This document shows positions 24,255 to 35,649 of a stretch of DNA of 64,000 nt, one piece after another. The translations under genes and the position numbers were made by a program. Numbering within the stretch: position 1 is the stretch's first letter; every line of letters begins with the position of its first letter. Source of the DNA: Anaeramoeba flamelloides (lineage: Eukaryota > Metamonada > Anaeramoebidae). The stretch spans positions 7,957,001 to 8,021,000 of the forward strand of contig JANTQA010000036.1 of NCBI GenBank assembly GCA_027625915.1. Reading direction: 5' to 3'. The notes below the pieces were generated by a model. The model made no database searches. It worked only from the letters and a program-made list of their open reading frames with translations, and was not told the DNA's origin.

Positions 24255-24823
24255 TAACATTTTTTCAGTCAAAGGTGCATACTTTTATTGAATACATAAT
24301 ATATATTCTTTTGATTGAGTCATTATTTGTCGAACTCAAATTTTAATTTTTCAGTCAAAACCATTTTTTCTCATTAATTTTTTTTTTTGATTTTTTGACT
24401 TTATTCGACTCTTTTCTAATTGAGTTGAATTTTTTTTTTTTTATATTTTTTTTTACAAAAAAAATCATTTATTAATAAAATGTTTGAAACTCAAATTAAC
24501 TTTTATAAAATAGGGTCTTTGTAATTTCTTTCTAACAAAACCATTGGATATTTTGAAATCATATTATCAACAATTTTATTTTTCCAAAGAAATAGATAAT
24601 TTTTGAATAAACCTTTCAATGAAAGAAGGCCCAAAATTTTTTTTTTAGTTTTTACTTTTTTGGAAAATTTATCCTTTGTTCTAATATTTCTTTTCTGAAT
24701 ATCAACTCTAATTCTTAGTTTATTATTTTTCTTATTTCGAAACATAAATAAATTAAGTATATTCTTCAAAAAAAGTGAATTTTTCATTTTTGGCTGAAAT
24801 ACTTTTGAGTGAAATGGAGTTTA
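24255..24823. mobile_element. F5A TIR element, copy 1
   Basis: The left end has TTTTTTCAGTCAAAGGTG and the right end, read inward, AACTCCATTTCACTCAAAAG, flanked by TA at 24255-24256 and 24822-24823. It aligns over its length with 35479-36025, including 'AATAAAATGTTTGAAACTC', 'TTATCAACAATTTTA' and 'AATGAAAGAAGGCCCAAAA'. On the minus strand a 94-codon frame (24787-24503) with NNKLRIRVD and a basic middle is open here but broken in the other copy. The TIR resembles that of F5B. Confidence 0.75.
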
Positions 24824-24899
24824 ATTATATTTTTAGATCAAGACTCTGATCTATTTTTTTCACATGTTTAAAATGGAGTTTAATATTCCGATGAATTCA

Positions 24900-25345
24900 A
24901 AAAATACTTTTTAATTCAATTTCCATTTTTCAAAATCTCTTAAATCTACTTTTAAAACAGTTCTCGAGAAAGAATATTTTGAAGTTCAACAATTTTTTAA
25001 AAAATTACTGAACCTTTAAACCCATATAATCACTTTATTCGAAGCTTGTGAATAATAAATTCAAAAAAATATTTGTTTGAATTTACTATTATTTTCCAAA
25101 GAAAAAAACGAAATTTTTAGTTCACATTCCAAAATATTTTTCTAGTTTATAAGTTGAAAAAAATCCAAAGATCTTTACAATATCTTTTCGAAATGATGTT
25201 TTAAGACAATAAATTAAACTTCCTTTGTTAACTCTGAGACAAAATTTTTACTTGGCTAATTTGATTGTAATAGGAATAATTAATATTCATTTTGGAAATT
25301 GATAGAAAAATTTTCATTTATTAATTACAAAATAACAGTATAAGT
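24900..25345. repeat. F4 dispersed repeat, longest copy
   Basis: Its first half matches 8205-8410 and its second half matches 11095-11380 and, more weakly, 36900-37130. This copy therefore shows that those fragments belong to one repeat of at least 440 bp. It begins about 75 bp after F5A copy 1. Confidence 0.55.
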
Positions 25346-25851
25346 TCTTGTTACTTGGTCTGATAGTATCCATAATACTTATTAATTTATTGTCTCTTGT
25401 TTTAAAATGGGTTTTACCAACTAAATTATTTCTTTAATTCCCCAAAATTCTCATCTTTATGATTGTCACTCTTGGAAAGTGGATGAGTAAAAAAACATCA
25501 AGATAACATCAATTTTCTGTTTAAAAAAAGATTGACTCAAATGCCCTGATTGAGTCACCAAGTATTTTATAGGAAGGAACATAGTAAAGGTGTGTTGAAT
25601 AAGATCGTGTGCATTTAAGTGAATTTCTTTTTTCAAAAATTTTTTGAAAGGAAAATAAAAAGAAAAATCAAAAGGAAAATGAGGAAAAAAAATAAATCAA
25701 AAAAATTGATTGGTGAATCTTAATTCTAGATTTATTAAATTTTTCTTTTGATAAAGTAATTTAGTTTTAGTAAATTCTTTTTTTTTTTTAATAATTTGCT
25801 TTGTTGCATTGTTTTTTATTTTATTTTGTAAATTGTTGTTTTTGGTTGAAT
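25346..25851. other. 3' flank of the eL27 gene
   Basis: Non-coding. The minus-strand frame at 25697-25879 overlaps the final eL27 exon in another frame and is not a separate gene. A slightly GC-richer stretch at 25490-25620 contains no recognised feature. Confidence 0.4.
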
Positions 25852-26465
25852 TTAAAACCTTAATTTTGTGAAAAGCCATTTATTTTTTCCATTTAAGTAT
25901 CTATTTTAATAATAAAATAAAAAAAAAAAAAAGAAGAGATCGAAAAAATTTAAGTTCAAAGAAAACAAAAGCATCAATGAAAAAAAAATGAAAAAACAAA
26001 GGTAAAGGAAAAGGAGTTAAAGGTTTGTTTGGTTTTTGTAAACATAGATAAAAAAAGAAAACTAAAAAGAAAAAGTAAAGAAAAAAGAAAAAAGATCTTG
26101 TACTTTTTTGTTAATGCTTTTTTTAATTCTTTTTTCATTTCGCTTCTTGTTGAAACATCACCAAAGAGTTTAAGGTTAGCTTTTTTTTTTGAGACATTAA
26201 GACTAATGTTATATCTTGTTGGCATTAAATGGGCTTGGTTAACAACTTTAACAAAAGGTTTGACTGTTGATCTTCTTGCTTTTTGTCTTTTTTTCATTTG
26301 TCGATTAATCTTTTTTGGATAATGATCAATACCAACGACAAGACAATGTGGGAAGTTGTATCCCTTTGGGTTTGCTTCGTCCCAGTTTTGAATAACAACA
26401 GCTTTTCTTCCGGCAAATCTTCCTCGAAGGAGGATTACAGCTTTTTTTTCTTTGTAAATGTTCAT
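25852..26465 (-). CDS. RPL27: 60S ribosomal protein eL27
   Basis: Two exons, 26465-26104 and 25900-25852, are joined in phase 2 over a 203-nt intron (GTACAAG..AAATAG), giving 136 residues, exactly the length of human RPL27. The N-terminal KOW segment reads AVILLRGRFAGRKAVVIQN. It is followed by HCLVVGIDHYPKK, RSTVKPFVKVVNQAHLMPTR, and from the second exon YLNGKNKWLFTKLRF, the invariant family ending. The protein sits in the large ribosomal subunit near the peptidyl-transferase and L7/L12 side. The last exon encodes only 15 residues and is invisible to ORF finding; unspliced reading gives a false Phe-rich tail. It is probably strongly expressed, although no promoter motif could be identified in the AT-rich upstream DNA. 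Confidence 0.97.
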
Positions 26466-26645
26466 AAATATTCAAGTACAAGATAATATCAAAAAATAAA
26501 TTCTTGAAAATTTGAATTAAAGTTGAATACTTAGTTTATCAAACCTTCATTGAAATAATCCTTTATTTCTTGTTTAATTTAGGTAAATACATAATTAATA
26601 GTCTATTTGTTAAGAAATCAGTAAACTAAAAAAATCTTTGAGTTA

Positions 26646-27401
26646 TTAAGGGATTAGCGTCACCATAGATTTCTCTATAATCAAATTATGTTGTAATTGG
26701 GTGTAAATGGTATTAGTGAACAATGGCTCGAATAGCTCTAAAAAATCTATTATAAATCTTATTGCACAATAAATTATTAGATTTTTTACTAATGATCACA
26801 ATTAAAAAATTTTAATTTTGGAAAAAGTTTTTTTAATTCCTTTTCCAAATCTAAAAATAAAAACCCAAAATAAAGTATTCTAGTATTTAATAATTTAGAT
26901 TTAGAACTTATAAAAGTAACTATTTTTAGAATTTTAGAATTTCAAAGATTAACCCAATAATCATCAACATAAAAGTACAAAGACTGATTAGTTTTGTTTG
27001 CTTTTGATAATTCTAATTTTAGCATCAATATATTTGCATGATTTGAGAAATAATTTGACAAAAAACTTTATTTGTCAATTATTCCATTTTAAAAAAAAAA
27101 AAAAATTTTTTAGTAACTAATCTACATTTTGCCATAAATTTAAGATAGATATTTTATGACTTTGTAGTCTGAATATTGATAATTCAATCATAAAATTTAT
27201 GGCGAAATGCAGATTTTATTCTGAATTTGTTGGGTTTTTTACTAATACATAGATCATTTTTAATTGATGAGGATCAACAAATATTACTACTTTTCAATCG
27301 ATTTTTTAGAGACATTTGAACCATGTAACACGAATGTGGTTAGGTCCAATAACAACATACTTTGATCCTAGGCTTCTCCTTGGTAGACGCTAATCCCTTA
27401 A
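26646..27401. mobile_element. F8 TIR element with TTAA flanks
   Basis: The left end GGGATTAGCGTCACCA (26650 on) and the right end, read inward GGGATTAGCGTCTACCA (from 27397), are each bordered by TTAA (26646-26649, 27398-27401). The inverted similarity runs inward for about 105 bp, with shared blocks TATGTTGT and CTCTAAAAAATC. Nearer the middle, 'GCCATAAATTTAAGATAG' and 'AATTTATGGCGAAATGCAGA' form a further inverted pair, so most of the 756 bp could fold back. TTAA duplication is known for piggyBac and Sola3 superfamilies, but no transposase is present. Confidence 0.72.
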
Positions 27402-27406
27402 GGGTT

Positions 27407-27766
27407 GTATCAAATATTGGTACAAAGAGTAAAAAACCAATGTTTGAAATTATTATCTTTTATTTTTTTCTTCTTCTTGTTTAAAATTAAGATATAATTC
27501 ACTAAACAATAGACGACCCACTTTCAAACTAATTTTGAATCTAAATTCATTGATATTTTGAGAAAATATTATATTAACAATTGATTTTGTTTTGAATTTT
27601 TCTCTAGTTTTCTCAATTTTTTTTCAATTTTTTGTTTTTTTCTGATAATAAAATTTATTGAAAAATATTAACTCTATTTTTTGAGATTAATAATTTCAAT
27701 TTGTATGTTTCATTTTTTGAATTTCTTTCTTAATTGGAGAACTTTAAGAAGCTAATTTCAAATTTA
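27407..27766. mobile_element. F3 element, copy f, left part, cut by F1 copy C
   Basis: It starts next to the right TTAA of F8. It follows the F3 order: 'TTTGAAATTATTATC', C/T-rich block, 'ACTTTCAAACTAATTTTGAAT', 'TTAACTCTATTTTTTGAGAT' and 'AGAACTTTAAGAAGC'. It stops where the F1 TIR begins at 27769. The expected right end of F3 is not found after 28283, so the copy is incomplete. Confidence 0.5.
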
Positions 27767-28283
27767 TAAACTAAATTTCATAATAAATGGCCCACCTTAC
27801 ATTTGAATAATGAATTGCTTTTGTATCGTTTTGAAGTTTTTCCTCTCACAATGAAAAGTTTGCAAATAAATCATTTTTTCTCTTTTTTATTTTTCCAAAA
27901 GTGTTTTGTTGAAAACGAAAATGAAAATGAAAAATTGGAAAGAAGAAACAGATGAATTAATGCAAAAATTGGTTTCAAATATGAAAAAGAGATTAGATTT
28001 AGTTATTCAAATGGAAGGAGAATCGATAAAAGGGGTTTTTTACTTTTTTAAATTGTCTATTTTTTATGTAATGCTTCTTTCAAAATAAAGAGCACAATTT
28101 TTTTTAATTGTTTTTTTTATTTTTTTTTTCTTTTATTTTTAAACGAAAAATAAATCTCTCTTGAGTATAGTATTGAATATTAAAATCGAAATTTTTATAT
28201 TATAATAGATAACTTCAATTATTAAAAATATTTTTCTTTAAAATTTGATTTTTAAAGGGAATATTATTTTGAAAGATAGTTTA
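27767..28283. mobile_element. F1 MITE, copy C (opposite orientation), within an F3 copy
   Basis: TIRs at 27769 (AACTAAATTTCATAATAAAT) and ending at 28281 are flanked by TA (27767-27768, 28282-28283). It is inverted relative to copies A and B. A plus-strand frame at 27906-28088 (first ATG 27921) has the core MKMKNWKEETDELMQKLV and aligns without gaps to the frame in copy B, but most of the differences change the amino acid. That argues against a maintained protein. Confidence 0.88.
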
Positions 28284-28620
28284 TATTAATAATTTTCCTT
28301 TTTTCTGATCTTGGAATGTTATTTATTCTATGAACATAAAAGCGCACCTTTAAATGTGAAATAGAATATTTTACCAAATTTGAAATGGTTTTTTCGACAA
28401 TAAGGGCCCAGATTCGTAAAATAAGATTACAATACCAAGCTGTTTTTAAGAAAGTTTTATAACATTATTAAATCTCTCCTTTAAAGATGACAATACCTGA
28501 AATTTGGAATAAAGATTATCTTGTATTGGATACAGGTAATTGTTAATTTGGGACTTAGCAGATCGATCCTTACCTTAATACGATTTGTTAATAGTAGTTC
28601 AAAAAGTCGTGTTTTTGATA
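28284..28620. other. Non-coding gap between F1 and F5B copies
   Basis: No gene or clear repeat was found. It is slightly less AT-rich than typical intergenic DNA here. Confidence 0.35.
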
Positions 28621-28621
28621 T

Positions 28622-29327
28622 TAATTGATTTTTTTTTCCAAAATAAGAATTTATGAGTTATAACCAATTGAATCAAATTAATTCTAGTATCCTTCTAAAA
28701 TATAAGAAACTCAATAAAACATATTAAAAAACACTCAACTGAATATTTAAAACTCATTAAAACAAAAAAATAAAAAATTAAAATTAAATATTTTAAAAAT
28801 TGATGTTCCTTATATTTGAAATGAGAAATCTCGTTTTGTAAATTGTTAAGAAAAAAAAATTATAAAATCAATAAAAATTGTTGAACAAGTCGAATTGTAC
28901 ACACAGTTCTTTAAATTTTATTGATAACTCTTTACACTTCAGACTTTTGTTATTTAAAGTCTAATTTCCAATATAAAGCCACAATTAATCTGGCTATTTT
29001 TTTGGAATTGTTTTTTTCTTATTTTTCTTTTTTTTTGATCCAAACATCAATCCAATAATGGTCTTTCAAAACTCCTATATTTAGATCATTCGAAATCAAA
29101 CTTAAACTATTTCAGTTTTTATACTGGCAGATTATATCCATTTTGGTTTCTTCTTACCTTGTTTTTTCATTTTCTCAACTGTTCAATATCCAGAAATAAA
29201 AAAACAAAAAATGAAAAAATGAATAATTAATATGAAAATCACCAATAAGTAATTATCATATTAACAATCAAATTCAATATTATTGATTATTTGAAAGGTG
29301 TACCCTTTGGTATTGAAAAAGAGTTTA
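28622..29327. mobile_element. F5B TIR element, copy 1
   Basis: It is an inverted version of the copy at 34300-35013 and parallel to the one at 45792-46508. The right end reads inward AACTCTTTTTCAATACCAAA and is followed by TA (29326-29327). The left end near 28622 is eroded. On the minus strand it carries the remains of a frame reading TKMDIICQYKN and then NSLSLISNDLNIG, with an in-frame stop between. This is a decayed helix-turn-helix like that of the second copy. Confidence 0.72.
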
Positions 29328-30074
29328 TATAATAAAAACCTAAAAAAAGTTAACTTGGATATGTTGAGTTTAACATTATAATATGTGAAATAACAATAAA
29401 TTGTCACAAATTTTTTAATATTTTCATTCAGTTTCATTAGATCAGTTTTTTATAAAACTTGATTTATAAAAAAAAAAAAAAAAAAAGTTCCAAAAAATAA
29501 AAGAAAAATTAAAATTTTTAAAAAATCAAACAAAAATTGGAAAAAAAGCAAAAATTTGAAAAATAAAAATTAAAACTTAACAGAAATTAGAAAAAATGAT
29601 TTTAATCTCAAAAAATAAAATTTATAGTGATAGTTAGATTACAAACCCCTACAAACCCACCTCTAATAACATTCAAAAGTGAATCAACATTATTTAAAAA
29701 TATTTTACTAACCCCACTAAACCTAAATATACCCTTAAAACTTTCTCTACATTTGTTTGATCTATTTTATAATTTTCGACCGAGTATTCAAATTGACTAA
29801 TCTTACTGGAAATTTATAAAATAAAAATAATTTTTTTGTTTTGTTTATTTATTACCAATAAAATAAATAAATATTTTTAATTATTTTATTTTTTCAGGTA
29901 TTTCAACAAAAATGAAAATAATGTTATTTTGATAAAAAAAAAAAACCAATAATAAGATAATAATGTAACACAAAAAAAGAAAGGAAAAGAAAAGAAAAAG
30001 AAAGGAAAAGAAAATGAAAATAATAGAAAAAGAAAAAGAAAAAAAAAAAAAAAAACGAAAAAGAAAACAAACAA
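29328..30074. other. 3' flank of RALGAPB
   Basis: Non-coding. A C-rich stretch at about 29640-29745 (on the RALGAPB sense strand, G-rich with GGTGGG and AGGGG) contrasts with its surroundings and lies about 330-430 nt beyond the stop codon. The minus-strand frame at 29886-30074 is a Phe-rich shadow of a purine tract at 29960-30065. Confidence 0.4.
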
Positions 30075-33000
30075 TTATTTCTTAGAAAATAATTTCGTAT
30101 AAAAGCGGGTTGTATCCAGGTTGATTTTAAATCTATTATTAATTGCTTTTAGGTTACCCATTCTATATCTTAAAGGCTCTACTAATGAACGCTCTGAAAT
30201 GGCCAATTGGTGTTCATTTAAAATGATTGTTTTTCTGACCAACTCTGCAAGTAATCTACGAGAAAGCAAGGTGTTACTTAAGAGAGGGCCATAAATCACT
30301 GAAGTCAAATAGTTTTCAATAGTGATATAAAACAATCCAGTGTGGTGAGGCTTGATGATGATAAAGAGGGTATTTTTCCCTAATTTAATTAACTTCGGGT
30401 CGAAAAGGCGTTTATCATCAACCCAAACAACGACAACTCTATTTTTTGATAGGAAATTTTTTTTGTTATCGATAGGATCTTCTTTAAATTTGATCATTGT
30501 CGAAACATGGAATATTAATTCAAGTGAATAGTTTGAATAATAAGGTGTATATTTCCCTGTTAGTTCTGGATCAAGACCACCCTTAAATCCTTCATGTGTT
30601 TGCAAATCTACAATCCAGCCAAGTTCGGTTAAAAAGGTTTGGAAATCCTTCGATCCCTGTTGATTTTGGTAAATTGCCTTTGGATTTGTCAAGCGATTTT
30701 GGCCTGGCCCAATATAAAAAACAGAACAAGTGTGAGTGATCCTTTCGGGGAATTTGTCTAATAGGCCTAAAGATTTTCTAAAATTTCGATTTGGTTCTAT
30801 AATGTCGACATAATCTTCACCATCTAGCTTAATTAAACCCAAATTTGCTAAAAATAATCTCGAGTTATTAAAGGTATATAGCATGGCATTTTTTTTATCT
30901 GACTTGCCCTTATTCTTATTAATTAAATTTTTTTCCATTTCTATTTCATTTTGATTTTTTTCGAGATCATCATCATCTTCATCATCATCATCATTCATAT
31001 TATTTTTTTTAATATTTCTTTTTTCAGTGATCCATGAATAATCCCGTTTAATTTGTTTCGTTCTTTGCAATTTGGTTTCAGTTAGAGCAGTTTCTTCTTC
31101 AATAAATCTATAAACTTCTTCCAACCGATGTTGTATGCCCATCACGTGAGTTAAACAGTTATGTTGCAATTCACGATCAACTGAAAAGTAATCTAAAATT
31201 GTGCCATCCAGGCCAAATTCGATTTCCTGCTCATGGGCTTGCTCTTGAGATAATAACATTTCTTGCTTATAGACTGGCGGTCTTGGCTCGCCATTCCAAA
31301 TATGCTTTTCCCATTGAGATTGGGGAATTAACTTCTTTGATAAAGGCAAGGATCTAAATCTTACCCTCCAGGCATATTTACCATTAATGTCTCGAATTAA
31401 TATAATTAATTTTTTTTCGTCGTTTGTTTCTTCTTCCTCTTCTTCCTTTTCGATTATTCGCTGCTCTTCCTCTTCTTCTTCTTTTTCGTTTTCAGATTTT
31501 TTTGAAATTTCAGGTTCTTCAAAAATGGTCATTAATCTGCTCCTTTTGATCATTAAAAAGGTAGACAATTGATTAAATTCGTCTTCGTTTAATCCAAAGG
31601 CGTCTCTGATGGTTGTTTCGTTAATTGTAGTAGACTTTGTTGAGGGTCCCGTTGCAATGGGGAAATTCCCAACTTCTTTAAACAATCGGTGGAATAGATA
31701 CATCGCAGCGTCTTTAATTTTAATGGATTGGAATGTCTTTGTTTGCTTTTTTTTCGTCTTTCCAACAACGGGATCTCGGATTGACAATTCAATAGATTTC
31801 ATTATTTGAATCAAGACCTTTGGGTGGGAATAAATCCATTGGGATTGCATGATATAGGAATCAATTACTGTAAAGATGGTACAAACTAAAGTCTCCATGT
31901 CTTCTTGTGGCAAGATGGATGGCTCGTTAATGTAATTATTAATTAACTTTGATAAAGAAGAAATCAGATTTGGTATCGTGACATTGGACTGTGTATTGAT
32001 GATCTCTGTTTTGTCTGCAATCAAATTTAGCAAATGTAGGGCCGTCAGCGAAACGGAAATTGGCCATTTCAATTGTGTGGATTTTGGGTTGCATAAGAAA
32101 TTTTGGCAAGTCAAAATAACCAAGGAGCTAATCCCTGGAAGATCATTTATTGTTTCAAGTAAATAAATCCCCATCGAATATAACAAAAAGCACGCATTTC
32201 TTGCATCGTTTTCATTTGAAAATCCCTTCAACAGGATTTGCATCAAAAAGGGTTTAAAGTCTTCAAAAGTTTTAATTTTTAAATTTTCCAATTTTAAACT
32301 CGTCCGAACGGATTGGATTGCTAAATCAGTCAAATACCTTGGTAGGCATACTAAAGTTAAAATAATTTCAATACAAGATTTTCTTAAGTTTTCAACTCTT
32401 ACAGAATAATTTGGTGGTAATGTTTTTTTGACAACGATCCTTTCAATGATGTCTAAATAAAATGGCACCAAAATGTGGATCCCTGGTAAATCAGTCGAAA
32501 ATATTTTGGTTGTGTTGCATAAAATTGCACATATAGACCTTCCAGAAGTTTTTTCATTTTCAAACGCACGAATTAAACTTTCATAAAACCTTGTAATATA
32601 ACTCTCCAAAAATGGTTTTGTTTGGCTGGTCATAAAGATATTACATAAAATGCTATAGCAACATTCAGTTCCCTCTTCAAATCCTGGCCTCGCTAATTGA
32701 ACAGCAGTAAATAACGATTTCCCAAAAATGTGTAATATTGAATTCCCGTCGGGTTGATCTGGTAAATATTCCTGTTCGTATTTGATATCATATTTTTTTC
32801 GAGTTCCAATTTTTAAAAATAATGTTACCAAGTCACGAATCCCACTCATCGCTTGGAAAAAGATTTCTGGATTTTGAATTTGATTTGGATCACCAAGCAA
32901 ATCTTTTGAAGAATTAATTATAAATTTTTAATATTTATATTAATTGCCAGAATAGGAATGATAATAGAATATGTATATTTTATTTTGGGGTTTTGATATT

Positions 33001-35615
33001 TTTTTGTTGTATAATAATGATATTTATTTTTATTAATTCTTTGAGGAATTTGATAAAAATTACTTTTGAAATATATAAAAATTTAAAAATTACCTAAAGT
33101 TTTTTGCCAAAAAAAGATTAATTTCTCATCAGTTAATTTAATTTTTGATGGTAAAAATTTAGCTTTTGAAGTGGGTGGCCTATTTTTTTGTTTTTTTTTT
33201 TTATTTTTGTTTTATTAAATTATTCGAAATTATTAAATTTAAAAGATTATAAATTAAAAAGCAAATTAAAATTATTTTTAGATAAAAGAAAAATTTATTA
33301 ATTTTTTAATATTAGGAAATTTTATCAATTTAATTTTTGAGTTAAAAAATAAGATTATGAGAAATTTGGTTGGATTGTTACTAATTTGTTTTTTTTTTTT
33401 ACGAATTGAAAGAGTTTTTAGGAATTTATCAATTATTTCTGAAAATTATTTTTGCCAACTCAAATAAAGTCCTGTTATATTTTTTATCTTATTAAAAAAA
33501 TGGTTATAAATAACGATTATTATATATTTATTTCTTATTTTTTTTCAAAGTTTATTGAATTTTAAAGTCGATTTTTTAATAATTAAGTAAAAACAAAATG
33601 AGTCTTATTTTTTCCAATTACTTTTCTTGGTTTATCTAGAATTTGTAGATTATCCTGTATTTTTTTAATTTTATGAGAAAAAAACTCCATTTTACTCATG
33701 GATTCTCAGCTAAATTTTAACAATTATTTCTTAAATTTATTGATCTGTTATTAATATTCTTTGATCGGTGATTATCTCTATTGTTTATGTTTTAAATTGG
33801 CAATTATTTTTATTAGAGAATATTATAAAATTTTTAAACTTTATTTGTTTTCTTTTCGTATTTTCTTTTGGTTCTTTATATTTTTTTAAAAATTTATGTG
33901 TATGGGTGTTATTTTAATATTTATAGTGATGATTTGATAATTCTTTAATTTGAAATATTATCGAATTTCAATAAATTTGAGATCAAGTAACAAAAATTTT
34001 ATAATGTTTTTTTTTTTTTTAGTATTTTTACAATAAGACTATTTCAAATCTTGTAAAATTTTGTTACAGAACTTTTACATTTACAAGATTTGATAAAACC
34101 ATTTGTAAATTTAAATTGAAATATTTTTTGAACAGTTAATAAATTTATGATAAAAATATTTTTTGAGAGACTTGAGAATAGATTTTAAAATTAAAAACTT
34201 TTTTATTGTTTTTTGTTTTTTGTTATTTAATCTAATGATAATATCAAGCAATGTTAGGTGAATAAAAAGAAATTTTTTTCAAAATCATAATTTTGGAAAT
34301 AAACTCTTTTTCCAACCAAAGGGTACACCTTTCAAATCATCAATAATATTGAATTTGATTGTTAATATGATAATTATTTATTGGTGATTTTCATATTAAT
34401 TATTCATTTTTTCATTTTTTGTTTTTTTATTTCTGGATATTGAACAGTTGAGAAAATGAAAAAACAAGGTAAGAAGAAACCAAATTGGAAATAATCTACC
34501 AGTATAAAGCTGGAAATAGTTTAAGTTTGATTTCGAATGAGCTAGATATAGGAATTTTGAAAGACCATTATTGGATTGATGTTTGGAATAAAGAAAAAAA
34601 GAAAATAATGAAAAAAACAATTCCAAAAAAATAGCCAGATTAATTGTGGCTTTATATTGGAAATTAGACTTTAAAGAACAAAAGTCTGAAGTGTAAAGAG
34701 TTATCAATAAAATGTAAAGAACTGTTTTCACAATTCGACTTGTTCAACGATTTTTATTGATTTTATAAAATTTTTTTCTTTTTACAATTTTGAAAACGAG
34801 ATTTCTCATTTCAAATAAAAGGAGAAACCAATTTTTAAAATATTTAATTTTAATTTTTTATTGTTTTGTTTTAATGAGTTTTAAATATTCGTTTGAGTGT
34901 TTTTTTATATTTTAAAGAGTTTCTTATATTTCGGAGGGATACTGCAATTAATTTGATTCAATTATGAATAATTCTTGAAATTTTCTGTACGCTTTTATTT
35001 TTAAAAGAGTATAGTTAAAATTTGAAGTAAGAAATAATAATATCGAAAAAAGAAAAATTTTTACAATAAAATTAAAATGTCTTCAGTTCCTTCATGTTTA
35101 CCATAGAGTACATTAATTACTCTACTCATTAATCCAAATGTTGTTGCAGACCATTGGATAATTGTTTGTAATTGATGTCTCCATTTGATAAAAGCATTTT
35201 CAAATCTTTCCCACATTTTGTGTTTTTGAGTTCCAGATTGTAACCAAAGATCAAATACAACCTTTTTTTGTTTTGTTTTGTTTTGTTTTTAAATTAAAGA
35301 GAATAAAAAAGAATAAATGTGAATTTTTAATTTTATTGAATATTGATCTAAATTTTTAGATTAAAAATTGTGAATATAAATTCAATAGAAAGTGAAAAAA
35401 AAAAAAAATGGAAAAAAAACTAAATTTTAAATATTTTTGCAAAGTTTCAATTTAAATCAACTTTATAAATATGTATTGTAAACTCTTTTTCAGTCAAAGG
35501 GACCCAGTTTTATTGAAGAAATAGAATACATTCTATGAGTTTAATTCATTATTCTTCTCAAACTATTTTTTCAATTTTTAGATCAAAATCATTTTTTTTT
35601 GTATTTTGCTTTTTG

Positions 35616-35649
<34 letters not shown>

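Noticed and set aside
24503-24787. 94-codon minus-strand frame as a host gene
   Set aside because: It lies wholly within F5A and the second F5A copy has the same stretch with several stops, so it is transposon sequence, not a host gene.
26646-26760. GGGATTAGCG... stretch as a tRNA or other small RNA gene
   Set aside because: No cloverleaf can be drawn and the same sequence recurs inverted at 27290-27397, which fits a transposon end.
29886-30074. Phe-rich minus-strand frame just below RALGAPB
   Set aside because: It is a purine-tract shadow directly after the RALGAPB stop and has no gene-like composition.
34396-34731. 111-codon minus-strand frame, with a faint look of a Tc1 'NG....SPDLNPIE' segment
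   Set aside because: It is antisense to the better-supported helix-turn-helix remnant in F5B, and the resemblance rests on a few scattered residues.
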